A DNA stretch of 39,337 nt from Marinosulfonomonas sp. (GCA_026984915.1 JALSRG010000082.1:1-39337), one strand, 5' to 3'; shown: positions 17,928 to 27,550, counted from the stretch's first letter. Notes: a model not told the origin generated them from the sequence alone. Numbers and translations: made by a program.

Positions 17928-18172
17928 ATGCCTATTGAAATCCTGATGCCCGCGCTTTCGCCCACGATGGAAGAAGGCACTTTGGCCAAATGGCTGGTGA
18001 AAGAGGGTGATCCTGTCCAGTCCGGCGACATTCTGGCCGAAATCGAAACCGACAAGGCGACGATGGAATTCGAGGCGGTGGATGACGGGATCATCGGCAG
18101 GATTCTGGTGCCCGAAGGCAGCGAGGGCGTCAAGGTGAACACGCCGATTGCCGTGTTGCTTGAGGATGGCGA
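17928..18172 (+). repeat. 245-bp direct repeat (lipoyl domain), copy 2
   Basis: This is the partner of 16533-16777. Similarity stops abruptly after the codons for EDGE, where the Ala/Pro linkers of the two genes begin. Confidence 0.9.
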
Positions 18173-19208
18173 GACAGCCGCCGACATCAAAAAAGCACCC
18201 GAGTCCGCGCCAGCCAAAACCGGGCAGCCTGCTGCGCCGGCCCCCGCCGCCACTGCGCCTGTGGCCACGCCGCAATCGCAGCCAGCCCCGGTATCTGCCT
18301 CCGGCGCGCGTATATTTGCCTCTCCCCTGGCACGCCGGATAGCGGCGGAAAAAGGGCTGGATTTGAGGATGATAAAGGGCAGCGGCCCGCATGGCAGAAT
18401 CGTCAAGGCAGATGTGGAAAGCAGCCCGCCCGCGTTGCAATCCGCACCCCAGGCCGCACCGGCGCCCATGCCAACGGGTCCACAGGCCGAGGCCGTGATG
18501 AAAATCTATCAGGACCGGCCGTTTACCGAGATCAAGCTGGACGGCATGCGAAAAATCATCGCCGCACGCCTGACGGAAGCCAAGCAAACCATACCGCATT
18601 TCTATCTGCGCCGTGATATTCGCATTGATGCGCTTCTGGATCTGCGCCGCAAAATGAACGCAACCCTGGAGGAGCGGGGTATAAAACTCTCGGTCAATGA
18701 TTTTATCATCAAGGCCTGCGCCAATGCCCTGCAGGCCGTTCCCGAAGCCAATGCCGTCTGGGCCGGCGATCGTATCCTGCAACTGAAACCATCTGACGTG
18801 GCCGTTGCGGTCGCGGTCGATGGCGGATTGTTCACGCCGGTTCTGAAAGACGCCGACAAAGCGCCCCTATCGCAGATTTCCGCCATGATGAAGGATCTTG
18901 CCGCCCGGGCACGCGAACGCAAACTTTCCCCGGAGGAATATCAGGGCGGCAGTTTTGCAATCTCCAATCTCGGGATGTTCGGCATCGACAATTTCGACGC
19001 GGTGATCAACCCGCCGCACGGGGCCATTCTCGCTGTCGGGGCCGGGAAAAAACGCCCCGTTGTCACCGATGACGGCAGCATTGCCGCTGCAACCGTCATG
19101 TCGGTTACGCTATCGGTCGACCATAGGGTCATTGATGGCGCGCTTGGCGCAAAACTGCTGCAATCCATCGTTGACAACCTTGAGAATCCACTCGCAATGC
19201 TGGCCTAA
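17928..19208 (+). CDS. pdhC: Dihydrolipoamide acetyltransferase (E2 of PDH)
   Basis: The 426-residue core subunit transfers acetyl from lipoamide to CoA. It has one lipoyl domain (1-78, Lys43), an Ala/Pro linker (about 80-125), a peripheral subunit-binding domain (about 127-162, [16 protein letters not shown] and [11 protein letters not shown]) and a catalytic domain (about 197-426) with His399 and Asp403 in HRVID. AGGGGAAAA precedes the start, 12 bases after pdhB. No E3 (lpd) gene follows in the window. Confidence 0.97.
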   Translation: MPIEILMPALSPTMEEGTLAKWLVKEGDPVQSGDILAEIETDKATMEFEAVDDGIIGRILVPEGSEGVKVNTPIAVLLEDGETAADIKKAPESAPAKTGQPAAPAPAATAPVATPQSQPAPVSASGARIFASPLARRIAAEKGLDLRMIKGSGPHGRIVKADVESSPPALQSAPQAAPAPMPTGPQAEAVMKIYQDRPFTEIKLDGMRKIIAARLTEAKQTIPHFYLRRDIRIDALLDLRRKMNATLEERGIKLSVNDFIIKACANALQAVPEANAVWAGDRILQLKPSDVAVAVAVDGGLFTPVLKDADKAPLSQISAMMKDLAARARERKLSPEEYQGGSFAISNLGMFGIDNFDAVINPPHGAILAVGAGKKRPVVTDDGSIAAATVMSVTLSVDHRVIDGALGAKLLQSIVDNLENPLAMLA

Positions 19209-19229
19209 GGCTTTCACTAATCATGCAAA

Positions 19230-19262
19230 TTCAGGGCTGACACCACCAGTTTCAGCCCTGAA
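19230..19262 (+). terminator. Terminator hairpin after pdhC
   Basis: TTCAGGGCTGA (19230-19240) and TCAGCCCTGAA (19252-19262) form a perfect 11-bp stem with an 11-base loop, 21 bases after the pdhC stop. A weak T-rich stretch (CTTAATCTTTT) follows. Confidence 0.65.
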
Positions 19263-19442
19263 ACTTAATCTTTTGCAATATTCTACTCCCCTGACTCCAA
19301 AGTTCGCGTCATTTTACCTTTACCCTTCCCCGAATTGTCTGCAATCCGGTTCGCGCCCGGCTTCAACGATGCGCATCACCTTGCCATGATATTTTGGTCA
19401 GGTTTCATTGATCCTACGCCACGCGTTTGGCCGAGTTTTTGC

Positions 19443-20243
19443 TCATCCAAGCAACTGATCCATCGAAACCGAAGGCTGGCTGCAACCGGCCTCGCCGATG
19501 ACTTTTGCCGGGACACCCGCCACTGTCTTTCTTGTCGGCACATCCTCCAGAACGACCGATCCCGCGGCAATGCGTGAGCAACATCCAACCTGAATGTTTC
19601 CCAGCACCTTTGCCCCTGCTCCAATCAGAACACCATCACCTATTTTCGGGTGCCGGTCTCCGCTTTCCTTGCCGGTGCCGCCGAGTGTCACACTGTGCAA
19701 CAGCGAAACATTGTCACCGACAACGGCGGTTTCCCCTATGACAATTGCATGGGCGTGGTCGATCATGATACCTTGGCCAATTCTTGCGGCCGGGTGAATG
19801 TCGATACCAAATATTTCCGACACCCGCATTTGCAGATAAAATGCAAGGTCCTTTCGGCCTTCCTTCCACAACCAGTGTCCGATCCGGTAGGCTTGAACCG
19901 CCTGAAACCCCTTGAAATACATCAAGGGTTCCATCTGACGATGGCAGGCGGGATCCCGCTCAAACACCGCACCCAGATCAGCCCGGGCTGCCGCGCCCAG
20001 ACCGGCATCGTTTCTATAAGCCTCGTCTGCGATTTCCCGCAGCAGTTGCTCTGACATCTCGCCGGAGCCGAGTTTCAGCGAAATCCGGTAGGCGAGCGCC
20101 TGTTCAAGCGTGTTGTGATGCAATATCGTCGAATGGATCAGCCCGCCCATCAGCGGCTCCAGCCGAACCGCCTCTCGGGCTTCCTTGCGGATCCGGTCCC
20201 AGACAGGATCCAGTTCCATTAGATTTGCGCGCGTTTCCACCAT
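19443..20243 (-). CDS. cysE: Serine O-acetyltransferase
   Basis: The 266-residue enzyme makes O-acetylserine from serine and acetyl-CoA, the first step of cysteine synthesis. The N-terminal helical domain starts with the conserved ELDPVWDRIRKEA. The left-handed beta helix carries HPAARIGQGIMIDHAHAIVIGE, with the catalytic His in IDHA, and VTLGGTGKESGDRHP. The ATG at 20243 follows GGAGGAAAG. A TTG five codons earlier lies over that ribosome site and was rejected. cysK, the next enzyme of the pathway, lies at the other end of the window. Confidence 0.96.
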   Translation of the reverse strand: MVETRANLMELDPVWDRIRKEAREAVRLEPLMGGLIHSTILHHNTLEQALAYRISLKLGSGEMSEQLLREIADEAYRNDAGLGAAARADLGAVFERDPACHRQMEPLMYFKGFQAVQAYRIGHWLWKEGRKDLAFYLQMRVSEIFGIDIHPAARIGQGIMIDHAHAIVIGETAVVGDNVSLLHSVTLGGTGKESGDRHPKIGDGVLIGAGAKVLGNIQVGCCSRIAAGSVVLEDVPTRKTVAGVPAKVIGEAGCSQPSVSMDQLLG

Positions 20244-20307
20244 CAGTCTTTCCTCCAAACCTGCTGTATTCTACAACAACTAGGGCAAGCCGGTAAAACG
20301 GAAAGAC

Positions 20308-20667
20308 GTGATCACGAGGATTTGCAAATTGAACAAGACCGATCTGGCCCGTTTTCACAGGAAACTGACAGAGATGCAGGCATCCGCGGCGCAAGAGGAA
20401 ACTCTGGGCAAAGAGGCCACCCGAACCGTCACATTGGATCAACAGTCGGTCGGGCGTCTCAGCCGGATGGATGCAATGCAGCAACAGGCGATGGCTCAGG
20501 CAAACAGTTCCCGGCGCAAACAACTCCAGCAGCGCATTCTGGCGGCTCTGGCCCGCATGCAGGAGGGCGAATATGGTTACTGTACCGAATGTGGCGAGGA
20601 GATTGCACTCAAGCGCCTCGAGTTTGATCCGGCGATCGGGCTCTGCATCACCTGCGCCCGTGGCTGA
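20308..20667 (+). CDS. TraR/DksA-type C4 zinc-finger protein
   Basis: The 119-residue protein has a long helical coiled coil (about 8-85) and a C-terminal C4 zinc finger with Cys92, Cys95, Cys113 and Cys116 (YCTECGEEI and LCITC). DksA-like proteins enter the RNA polymerase secondary channel and act with ppGpp. The tip residues needed for that activity were not judged. The start is the GTG at 20308, or the TTG at 20329, which has AGGA upstream. Its last 20 bases overlap the 3' end of the convergent DUF7742-like gene. Confidence 0.85.
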   Translation: MITRICKLNKTDLARFHRKLTEMQASAAQEETLGKEATRTVTLDQQSVGRLSRMDAMQQQAMAQANSSRRKQLQQRILAALARMQEGEYGYCTECGEEIALKRLEFDPAIGLCITCARG

Positions 20668-20959
20668 TTGCCCTGGCGCGGCAGCGTCTTTCCACAAGCG
20701 CTTCGAAAACCAGGGCCATGCAGCGGCAGTAATCCACATCGTCAAGAAACGGTTCGGCCCGGGCGGGGTAATGCAGGGCCGCCGCCATCAGGCTGCCATT
20801 CCCCCAGGCCGGGTGCCCTTTGCCGGTTTTCTTGCGGTACAGATCCGCCGCTGCGGCCTCATCCAGCATTCTGTCCAGCCGTTTTGCGCGGAGTGTGTCG
20901 GGGAGGGCCAGCAAAACACATGCGGCCGCCACCACGTCACCATGCAAGACTGCACGCAT
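20648..20959 (-). CDS. DUF7742-like hypothetical protein at the GTA 3' end
   Basis: The 103-residue protein begins MRAVLHGDVVAAACVLLALP and has RMLDEAAAADLYRKKTGKGHPAWGNGSLMAAAL. It resembles a small hypothetical family that follows GTA clusters in Rhodobacterales. I assign DUF7742 from memory, so it is uncertain. The ATG at 20959 lies two bases after the DUF2793 stop, so it is likely co-transcribed. Its 3' end overlaps the convergent zinc-finger gene by 20 bases. The function is unknown. Confidence 0.7.
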   Translation of the reverse strand: MRAVLHGDVVAAACVLLALPDTLRAKRLDRMLDEAAAADLYRKKTGKGHPAWGNGSLMAAALHYPARAEPFLDDVDYCRCMALVFEALVERRCRARAISHGRR

Positions 20960-20961
20960 GA

Positions 20962-21672
20962 TCAAACGGCCGGCGGCGTCACAACCTGCATGTGGATCGC
21001 CAATCTGACGGTGCCACTGGCAAAACTGCCCCCTTCCGCGCTCAGCAACAACGGCGTATCCGCATAATAGGTCAAGGGAGAGCCGGATGCCCCGACCACC
21101 CAACTGCCCGTCGCCAGCCCAAGCCCACTGGCATAGCGTGTCGGCGCCCCCGCAACCCCCAGACTCCACCCCGTCAAACTGCCGCCAATGGCGGTCAGTA
21201 TGCGCCCGGTTACTGCGGTCACACTTGCGTATTGCGGGATCACCATACTGGTTGTCGAGTCTGCCCCCGCGCCCAGCACATGATCAGCTTCAAGTATCTC
21301 CAAGCGTGTTTGTGCCCCGTTTGCGGATTGGACCACGGTTTCGGGCACCCAATCGCTTCCATCAAAGATGACCGGCTTTGATTCATCCGAAATCCATCCG
21401 CGCCAACCGGTTAGCGGCGGCACGAACACCCAGCCACCGTTGGAATAGATGGCGATCTTTCCGTCTTGCCCGCCCCAGGCGTTCACCGCGCCCGCCGGCA
21501 CCATATAGGTCGCTCCTTCCCCGACCGAACCCGGCGGGTTCGACAGGCTGCGCGACTGCAACACAAGCTGGGAAAGCCCGTCCAGCCGGACCAGAGCCTC
21601 ATTCACGGTCACATGTTTCTGGGCTTGCGCTGGTTGCAACAATGGCAGACGCAGTTGTGATGTCTCAGTCAT
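20962..21672 (-). CDS. DUF2793 domain-containing protein (GTA-associated)
   Basis: The 236-residue protein carries the DUF2793 N-terminal module (LPLLQPAQAQKHVTVNEAL, then YMVPAGAVNAWGGQDGKIAIYSNGGW) and a beta-rich C-terminal half with many Gly, Ser and Thr. I recall that DUF2793-type modules occur in RcGTA head-spike/host-binding proteins, so a receptor-binding or spike role is inferred. The ATG at 21672 overlaps the gp15 stop by eight bases and is preceded by AGAAGGA. It is probably part of the GTA transcript. Confidence 0.8.
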   Translation of the reverse strand: MTETSQLRLPLLQPAQAQKHVTVNEALVRLDGLSQLVLQSRSLSNPPGSVGEGATYMVPAGAVNAWGGQDGKIAIYSNGGWVFVPPLTGWRGWISDESKPVIFDGSDWVPETVVQSANGAQTRLEILEADHVLGAGADSTTSMVIPQYASVTAVTGRILTAIGGSLTGWSLGVAGAPTRYASGLGLATGSWVVGASGSPLTYYADTPLLLSAEGGSFASGTVRLAIHMQVVTPPAV

Positions 21673-24600
21673 TGATTGTAATCCTTCTGAAGGGTCCCGG
21701 GCCAAAGCTTTGGGAAATTTGTGCAACGTCAATGCTATAGGGAACTGTCGCGCCGTCAGCGGTCTGCATGCTCTGAAGATAGGTCCAGTTGGGCGATGCC
21801 ACCGTAACTTCGCGCAGGATTGCAGAGCCGCTGATGACCCGCAACAGATAGGCCTCGCTGTCCTCTCCCAGCGGCACCTCTACCGAGGCCCAACTGTCCC
21901 CGTCCACGCGTGTTCTACGGATCCAGCTCAGCTGCAAATCCCCGCTCGCGTCACGCTCTGCGCGCAGATGACAAGGGCTATAGGGCCGCAAGCCGATACC
22001 GTCGAAGGCCTCCACTTTGTGGATATAGGACGGGTCATCGTAGTTTCGCGCCGCCGGCCCTATCCGGTAGTGCCGGGCCAGACCGCGCGCCGACAGTTGC
22101 AGCTCAATCTGTTCGGGAACGCCGTTCAGCAGAACGATCCGGCTGCCGGCGGGCCAGTCCGAGGGGGCTGCATAATCGGTTCCCGCCTGCCCGCGCAGCC
22201 GATTGCTCAGGTCATAGGTGTCTTCGCCCACAAGCTCGGCATCGGCAAACTGGAAAACCTCCCAGTTGGCCGCTGTACCATCCCCGATCGCCGCCAGGTT
22301 GGCGCCATTCAGCACCGCATCCCAGGGAACCGAGGACAACGCGCCGCCAAAGATTTTGACGCGCAAAGGCGCGCCCCGATCTCTCAGTCCCGGTTTTGCC
22401 GCGGCAAGGGGCGATTGCGTGACGCCAATCGTGGCCGCAGCACCGATCAGCCTGTTCAAGGTATAACCACTGTCGGAAACCGCGCTATAGAGGGCAACGG
22501 TTCCCGGCCAGGGCGTGGCCGTAACCGCCACATGCGGCGCATGGGCTATCTCGCTGCCACCCAGCAACGGCAGATCGAGAAACAGCGGATAAACCGGCAC
22601 CGCCGGCGTAAAGGGACGCACCGGGGCAACCTCGGCGACATCATCGCTCGGCTGATAAACGCCGGGCTCGATACGCACCGCCTCGATCAGTTGCGCGCCG
22701 GACTGCTCCAGATGGTCTATTCGATAGAGTTCATCCGCCTCACCTGCCGCATCGCCCGGAATCCGCACGATATCTCCGGCGCCCAGCGCCAAACGCGAAA
22801 GCGGCAGCGCAAAGCGCGCCCCATCGCGGGAAACCCGCGATTCAGCCAGCCAGCGCTCGACGATCTTGCGCCCTTCGGCCACCGTCAACGCCAGCGGCAG
22901 TTCCGTCTGGGCAATGCTGCGTGCGGCCTCGTCCGGAAAAACGGCCTCGGCAACCCGCGCCTCATAGTCGCCAGCCGCCTCCACATAGTTCAGACGCACC
23001 TTGCCCGCGGTTTCCGCTTCTGGTGCGCGTGTACGCTCCAGCAGGCCGTCCTGGTCGGGCAGAACGGCCAGCGATGGCAGTTCAACGGCAGATCCGTTCA
23101 GGCCACTGCGATTGCGAAAAACCAGCTGTCCGTTTCGCTCGACCACATCAAAACCATAGGCCAGCAACAGCGGCTGCAATGCCGCTCGTGCGCCCTGGGT
23201 GTCGCGCAGCATATAGCCGCGCACATAGCCATGCAGTTGCCTGGTATCATAGGCTGTCACCCCGGATCGCGTGCAGATTTCTTCGACAACTGACGCCAGC
23301 GATCGCGCGCCGGTCCGTCCGGTCAGCCAATGCCCCCGCGCATAGGCCTCCCCATCCGACCAGCGCGCCTGATCATTCGGGAAAAACGGGAAAGGCCGGG
23401 CGTCCCAGGCCCAGACATGGGCCCGCCCCATATCGACCATCCTTACGCCGCTATCCGGGTCTGTCGGGTTATTGTCGCTATCGGCCCAGAAGGCGAACAT
23501 CGCCCGCAGATACTGCATCTGGATCAGTTCGTCGCGCGTCCCGTCGGAATAATACGGCAATCCGGATTCCGATGATTTCGGGTCGATGAACTTGTTGGGC
23601 TGGTTTGTGCCCTTGTCCACGGCCGGACAGCCCATTTCGGTAAACCAGATCGGTTTTGAGCCCGGCACCCAGGCCGTGGGCGATGCCTGCCGCACACCGG
23701 CTAGCCGCTCGTGATGCGCCTTGCTCCACCAGCTTTTCACGTCCTTGTAGCGAAACACCCAGGGTTCCGCATGGGCGTCATCGGTGATCGGCGTGCGGAT
23801 CTGGGCGGCGGCGGCTTCCGGGGAATGGTAGAACCAGTCATAGCCCTCTCCCCCCAGAATGTTGGATTTCAGATAGGCCAGATCATAAATTGATCCCCAA
23901 TGCGCATCTGCGTGATCCGTCCCCTCGCGCCAGTCCGACAGCGGCATGTAATTGTCGATGCCGACAAAATCGATGTTGCTGTCGGCCCACAAAGGATCAA
24001 GATTGAAGAAAACATCCCCCGACCCGTCCTGCGGATGATAGCCGAAATACTCGCTCCAGTCGGCGGCATAGCCGATCTTGGTGGCCGCTCCCAGAACCTG
24101 GCGCACATCCGCCGCAAGCTGGCGCAGCGCCGCAACGGCGGGAAAGCTGTTGGCCGTGCCGCGGACCCGCGTCATCCCGCGCAGTTCGGAGCCGATACAA
24201 AATGCCGTCACCCCGCCTGCCGCCTTGCAAAGATGCGCCTGATGCAGGATGAACCGTCGGTATGACCATTCCGCCGGCCCGCCATAGCTGACGCTGTTGC
24301 CGTTTATCGTGAAATCACTTGCCGCCGCATTTCCGAAAAAGGCGGCGACTTCTGCCTCGGCAGCCGTTGTTCCATCCGGAGAGCCCGCCTGCCCCGGTGC
24401 CTTTGAAAGGGTAATACGCCCGCGCCACGGCAATGTCGGCTGATCGGTGGCATCCGACCAGGGGTCAGGCAACCCGTTCCCGGCAAGCTGATCCATCAGA
24501 ATGAAAGGATAGTAAACCACATCCTTTCCCGCCGCTCCAAGATGTACCAGGGCCTCGAATACGGATTGATCTGCCGGAGTGCCACCATAAACCGGGCGGC

Positions 24601-25588
24601 CATCCAGCTGTGGAACTTCGGCCGCGGCCGAGCGGCTCAGCCCCCCCACGCTCCAGGGAACCGGCGTTCCGTCAAACAGTTTTTGTTCGACCTTGGGCTG
24701 GATGCTGCAATTGCCGCAGCGCAAATCATCGCCAAACCAGGACACGACAAGCGATACCGAGCCGCAGTTTGGCAGTTCCTCGTTCAGGGCCTCTACCGAG
24801 GTGGCAAAATCGGTCTTGCCGCTTGGTGTACTGATATTGGCACTCCGGCTTATGCCGGGGCCCTCTTCAAAATGCACAGGTGTAGTGGCCAATGCGTATT
24901 CCCCGGTCCCCGGGATCAGCGCAACCGCCTGCACACCCCGGGCCAGTTCCGTCAACTGGTCGGGCTGCGACGGGCGCAGAACCTCAAAGGAAAACTGCGG
25001 TATCCGGTTGCCAAACTGGCCCAGTTCGACATCTTCCAGAACCACATAGGCCAATCCCCTGTAGGCGGGGGCATTGCCGCTGCCTTCCACCGCTTCGATC
25101 TGCGGGTCGGGCATCTGGTCCCTTTCGCCCTTGTAGATACGCAGATTGAGATCATCACGGGCAATTTCCACACCATCGGCCCAAATCCGGCCAACCCGGG
25201 TGATTTCCCCTTCGCACAGGGCAATCGCCAGGCTGATCGAATAGCTGTAGGATGTGGTTTTCGGCTTTTTCGGCGCGCCTTTTCCACCGCCCCCGCTGGT
25301 GGAAACGCTTTCCTTGAAACGCGTGGCCCAGATCACCTGTCCCGCCACCCGCATCTGGCCGTAAACCTGCGCCACCGGCGCGCCCTCACTTGCCCCCGTC
25401 AGGCGAAACCGGTCCACCTTGCCGGTTTCCACAACATCAGATCCCGCCCCCATCAGGCTCTGGTCAAGCACCCGGCCCAGAGTCGCCCCGACAGCCCGGC
25501 CGATGATCGCACTCGACAGCCCCAGAACCGATCCGCCAATCGAGGCGCCGGCGGCCATGCCCACCGCTGAAAGTACTATGGTTGCCAT
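21665..25588 (-). CDS. GTA gp15 tail-tip/host-specificity protein (TIM-barrel-like)
   Basis: This giant protein of 1307 residues forms the distal tail hub of GTA particles. A Gly/Ala-rich hydrophobic N-terminus (VLSAVGMAAGASIGGSVLG) is followed by tail-hub domains. A glycoside-hydrolase-like TIM-barrel region (about 420-740) includes CIGSELRGMTRVRG and WFTEMGCPAVDKGTNQ. Phage tail-hub and beta-sandwich domains make up the rest. The ATG at 25588 overlaps the gp14 stop by one base (TGATG). Length matches RcGTA gp15 (about 1300). No frameshift is seen. Confidence 0.94.
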   Translation of the reverse strand: MATIVLSAVGMAAGASIGGSVLGLSSAIIGRAVGATLGRVLDQSLMGAGSDVVETGKVDRFRLTGASEGAPVAQVYGQMRVAGQVIWATRFKESVSTSGGGGKGAPKKPKTTSYSYSISLAIALCEGEITRVGRIWADGVEIARDDLNLRIYKGERDQMPDPQIEAVEGSGNAPAYRGLAYVVLEDVELGQFGNRIPQFSFEVLRPSQPDQLTELARGVQAVALIPGTGEYALATTPVHFEEGPGISRSANISTPSGKTDFATSVEALNEELPNCGSVSLVVSWFGDDLRCGNCSIQPKVEQKLFDGTPVPWSVGGLSRSAAAEVPQLDGRPVYGGTPADQSVFEALVHLGAAGKDVVYYPFILMDQLAGNGLPDPWSDATDQPTLPWRGRITLSKAPGQAGSPDGTTAAEAEVAAFFGNAAASDFTINGNSVSYGGPAEWSYRRFILHQAHLCKAAGGVTAFCIGSELRGMTRVRGTANSFPAVAALRQLAADVRQVLGAATKIGYAADWSEYFGYHPQDGSGDVFFNLDPLWADSNIDFVGIDNYMPLSDWREGTDHADAHWGSIYDLAYLKSNILGGEGYDWFYHSPEAAAAQIRTPITDDAHAEPWVFRYKDVKSWWSKAHHERLAGVRQASPTAWVPGSKPIWFTEMGCPAVDKGTNQPNKFIDPKSSESGLPYYSDGTRDELIQMQYLRAMFAFWADSDNNPTDPDSGVRMVDMGRAHVWAWDARPFPFFPNDQARWSDGEAYARGHWLTGRTGARSLASVVEEICTRSGVTAYDTRQLHGYVRGYMLRDTQGARAALQPLLLAYGFDVVERNGQLVFRNRSGLNGSAVELPSLAVLPDQDGLLERTRAPEAETAGKVRLNYVEAAGDYEARVAEAVFPDEAARSIAQTELPLALTVAEGRKIVERWLAESRVSRDGARFALPLSRLALGAGDIVRIPGDAAGEADELYRIDHLEQSGAQLIEAVRIEPGVYQPSDDVAEVAPVRPFTPAVPVYPLFLDLPLLGGSEIAHAPHVAVTATPWPGTVALYSAVSDSGYTLNRLIGAAATIGVTQSPLAAAKPGLRDRGAPLRVKIFGGALSSVPWDAVLNGANLAAIGDGTAANWEVFQFADAELVGEDTYDLSNRLRGQAGTDYAAPSDWPAGSRIVLLNGVPEQIELQLSARGLARHYRIGPAARNYDDPSYIHKVEAFDGIGLRPYSPCHLRAERDASGDLQLSWIRRTRVDGDSWASVEVPLGEDSEAYLLRVISGSAILREVTVASPNWTYLQSMQTADGATVPYSIDVAQISQSFGPGPFRRITIND

Positions 25589-26034
25589 CAGATATCCTCT
25601 CGCGGAAAAGCAAATCGCGCCACGGTCCGGCGCTGCCATGGGGCGCTGTAGGGGCTTTCAACCACCCCATGCCCCGAATAGGCGTGAATGAATGTCGGGG
25701 CGGGCCCGGCACGGCCCTGAATCCCCAGATGTTTGGCAACGCTGCCGGCCCGCATGCGAAACAACAGCACGTCGCCTTCCGACGCATCGGTCAGGGGTTT
25801 TTGCCGCAAATGGCGTGCAGCGGCCCGCCACAGCACCTCATCACCCTGCGGCTCTGACCAGTCCATCGTATAGGCCGGGACGGGCTCGGGTTCGTGGCCA
25901 TACAGCCCGCGCCAGACCCCGCGCAGCAGCCCCAGACAGTCACAGCCCGCACCGCCGGCCGAAGCCTGATGCCGATACGGCGTTCCGATCCAGCTTCGGG
26001 CTATGGCCGCTGCTCTCGCGCCAGTATCTGTCAT
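25588..26034 (-). CDS. GTA gp14 NlpC/P60 family peptidase
   Basis: A 148-residue cell-wall peptidase that would help the GTA tail pass the recipient's peptidoglycan. GGAGCDCLGLLRG holds the catalytic Cys (the Cys in DCLGL) after ARSWIGTPYRHQAS, and the catalytic His follows in FIHAYSGHGV. The start overlaps the gp13 stop by one base and its own stop overlaps the gp15 start. Confidence 0.94.
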   Translation of the reverse strand: MTDTGARAAAIARSWIGTPYRHQASAGGAGCDCLGLLRGVWRGLYGHEPEPVPAYTMDWSEPQGDEVLWRAAARHLRQKPLTDASEGDVLLFRMRAGSVAKHLGIQGRAGPAPTFIHAYSGHGVVESPYSAPWQRRTVARFAFPREDI

Positions 26035-26918
26035 CAGGTGAGACTCCCACCATCGTTTTGGCCGGAACGTGTTGGGTAGCTCATCAGCCAGTCCTCGCCC
26101 GGAATATGCGGAAACCCCTGAAAATTCACAAAATTCTGGAACTTCAGCCGGCAGGTTTTCGCCCGCTTGTCACAGCCTGCCTCAAGTCTGAGCAAATTTC
26201 CGGGCTGAACCGCCATGCGTAGACTTTCCCATAGCTCTATCTCGCGCCCGGCATCCGACAGCCGGTCATTCTTGATCAGCCCGACCAATCCCGCCGCATC
26301 TCCGCTCATGACGGTCAGACGGCCACGTTCAAACCAGCGCAGATCAAATCCGCTGAGATCGGCAAATTCGAAAATACGCCCCCCGTGCACGGTCTCGGCA
26401 GCGATCTCGGTGACATAACCTGGCGTGGTCAGGTCAAACCGGCAGGTCGCATCCCCCAGAACCGCCGTACAGGGCTTCTGATAGATCCGGCCCTGCGGCT
26501 GGTTCAGGGCTTCGCTCAGCCCGCGCAGCTCGGCCTGAAATGCCCCGCCGCCGCGCTTGATCTCACCGATGGTGCCAGAAAACTGCAGCAGCCTCTGGCT
26601 CACGTCGCTCCAGTTCACAAGCCAGGCGCGCACCTCTGCCCCGTCAAACCGGCCTGCGGCTATATCCGTTTCCGTGATCGCATCATCCGACAGCGCACCA
26701 AGCGCCTCGCTGTTGTCGACAGCCAGCCCGGTGGTCTGCATCAGGGCCCGCGCCGTCAGCCCGGTACTGGCGCGAAACACGGTTCCGTCAAAGCTCAGAT
26801 CCCTGTCATGATCGGTAAAGCCAAAAACCGCCCCGTCCCGCCGGGTCACCTGCCAGCAGCGCGCCACCGTGGTCAGACCGCTCTGCAAATGGGCCTCGAA
26901 CTCTTGTGAAAGCGCCAT
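26034..26918 (-). CDS. GTA gp13 (DUF2163, phage BR0599-type) tail protein
   Basis: The 294-residue protein belongs to the DUF2163/BR0599 tail-hub family: CWQVTRRDGAVFGFTDHDRDL near the start, then RGLSEALNQPQGRIYQKPCTAVLGDATCRFDL and a C-terminal segment with CDKRAKTC. In the RcGTA structure this family forms part of the distal tail hub that binds a metal or cluster through cysteines (from memory). It overlaps both neighbours by one base (TGATG). Confidence 0.93.
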   Translation of the reverse strand: MALSQEFEAHLQSGLTTVARCWQVTRRDGAVFGFTDHDRDLSFDGTVFRASTGLTARALMQTTGLAVDNSEALGALSDDAITETDIAAGRFDGAEVRAWLVNWSDVSQRLLQFSGTIGEIKRGGGAFQAELRGLSEALNQPQGRIYQKPCTAVLGDATCRFDLTTPGYVTEIAAETVHGGRIFEFADLSGFDLRWFERGRLTVMSGDAAGLVGLIKNDRLSDAGREIELWESLRMAVQPGNLLRLEAGCDKRAKTCRLKFQNFVNFQGFPHIPGEDWLMSYPTRSGQNDGGSLT

Positions 26919-27550
26919 CAGACCCGCACCTCCACCACCGGGACATTCGGCACTTCCCCAGCCTGAAAACTGGCGACCGAGGTCTGGATGCGGTCGGTAT
27001 CAAACCGGACAGGCACATCGAATTCAAACCCCGCCGTCACGTCCACACCCTCATCCGGCGGCGTGGCAAAGACGATCATGCCCGTCGTGGTATCCACATT
27101 GTAATGTACCGCCTCCTGCAATTCATCGCCCTGCACCCCGGCCCGCACAGTGCCGGCAACCGGCTTTGTGATCGGGCGTACGTATTCCGCACTGCCGGAT
27201 TTGTAGGTTTTCGTCAGTTGAAAAGCGGTCTTGCTCCCGTCCCCGACGGCGATGACCTGATCCTGAAAATGCACTGCCACCGAGGCGCCGCCGGATTTGA
27301 AATCCGACCAGTCCTTCCAGCGAAACCCGAACATCTGCCCCTGACGTGCCTCGAAAAAGGCGATCAGCGTTTCGATGTCATCCAGCGAGCGCATGCCGAC
27401 CCCCGCATCATAGCGGCGGCGCGAATGCGCCCAGGGCGTGTTGCGTTCTTCAAATCCGTTCGCCAGTGTCACCACTTCGGTGCGCCGCTCCGGGCCACCC
27501 AGTGATCCGAAACTCAGGCTTGCCGGAAACCTCACTTCGTGAAATTCCAT
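26918..27550 (-). CDS. GTA gp12 (DUF2460/TIGR02217) distal tail protein
   Basis: The 210-residue protein has the family features FHEVRFPASLSFGSLGGPERRTEVVTLANGFEERN, then RSLDDIETLIAFFEARQGQMFGFRWKDWSDF. The family forms the distal tail ring in GTAs. The stop overlaps the gp13 start. It lies 14 bases after gp11 with an AGGAGAGA ribosome site. Confidence 0.94.
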   Translation of the reverse strand: MEFHEVRFPASLSFGSLGGPERRTEVVTLANGFEERNTPWAHSRRRYDAGVGMRSLDDIETLIAFFEARQGQMFGFRWKDWSDFKSGGASVAVHFQDQVIAVGDGSKTAFQLTKTYKSGSAEYVRPITKPVAGTVRAGVQGDELQEAVHYNVDTTTGMIVFATPPDEGVDVTAGFEFDVPVRFDTDRIQTSVASFQAGEVPNVPVVEVRV

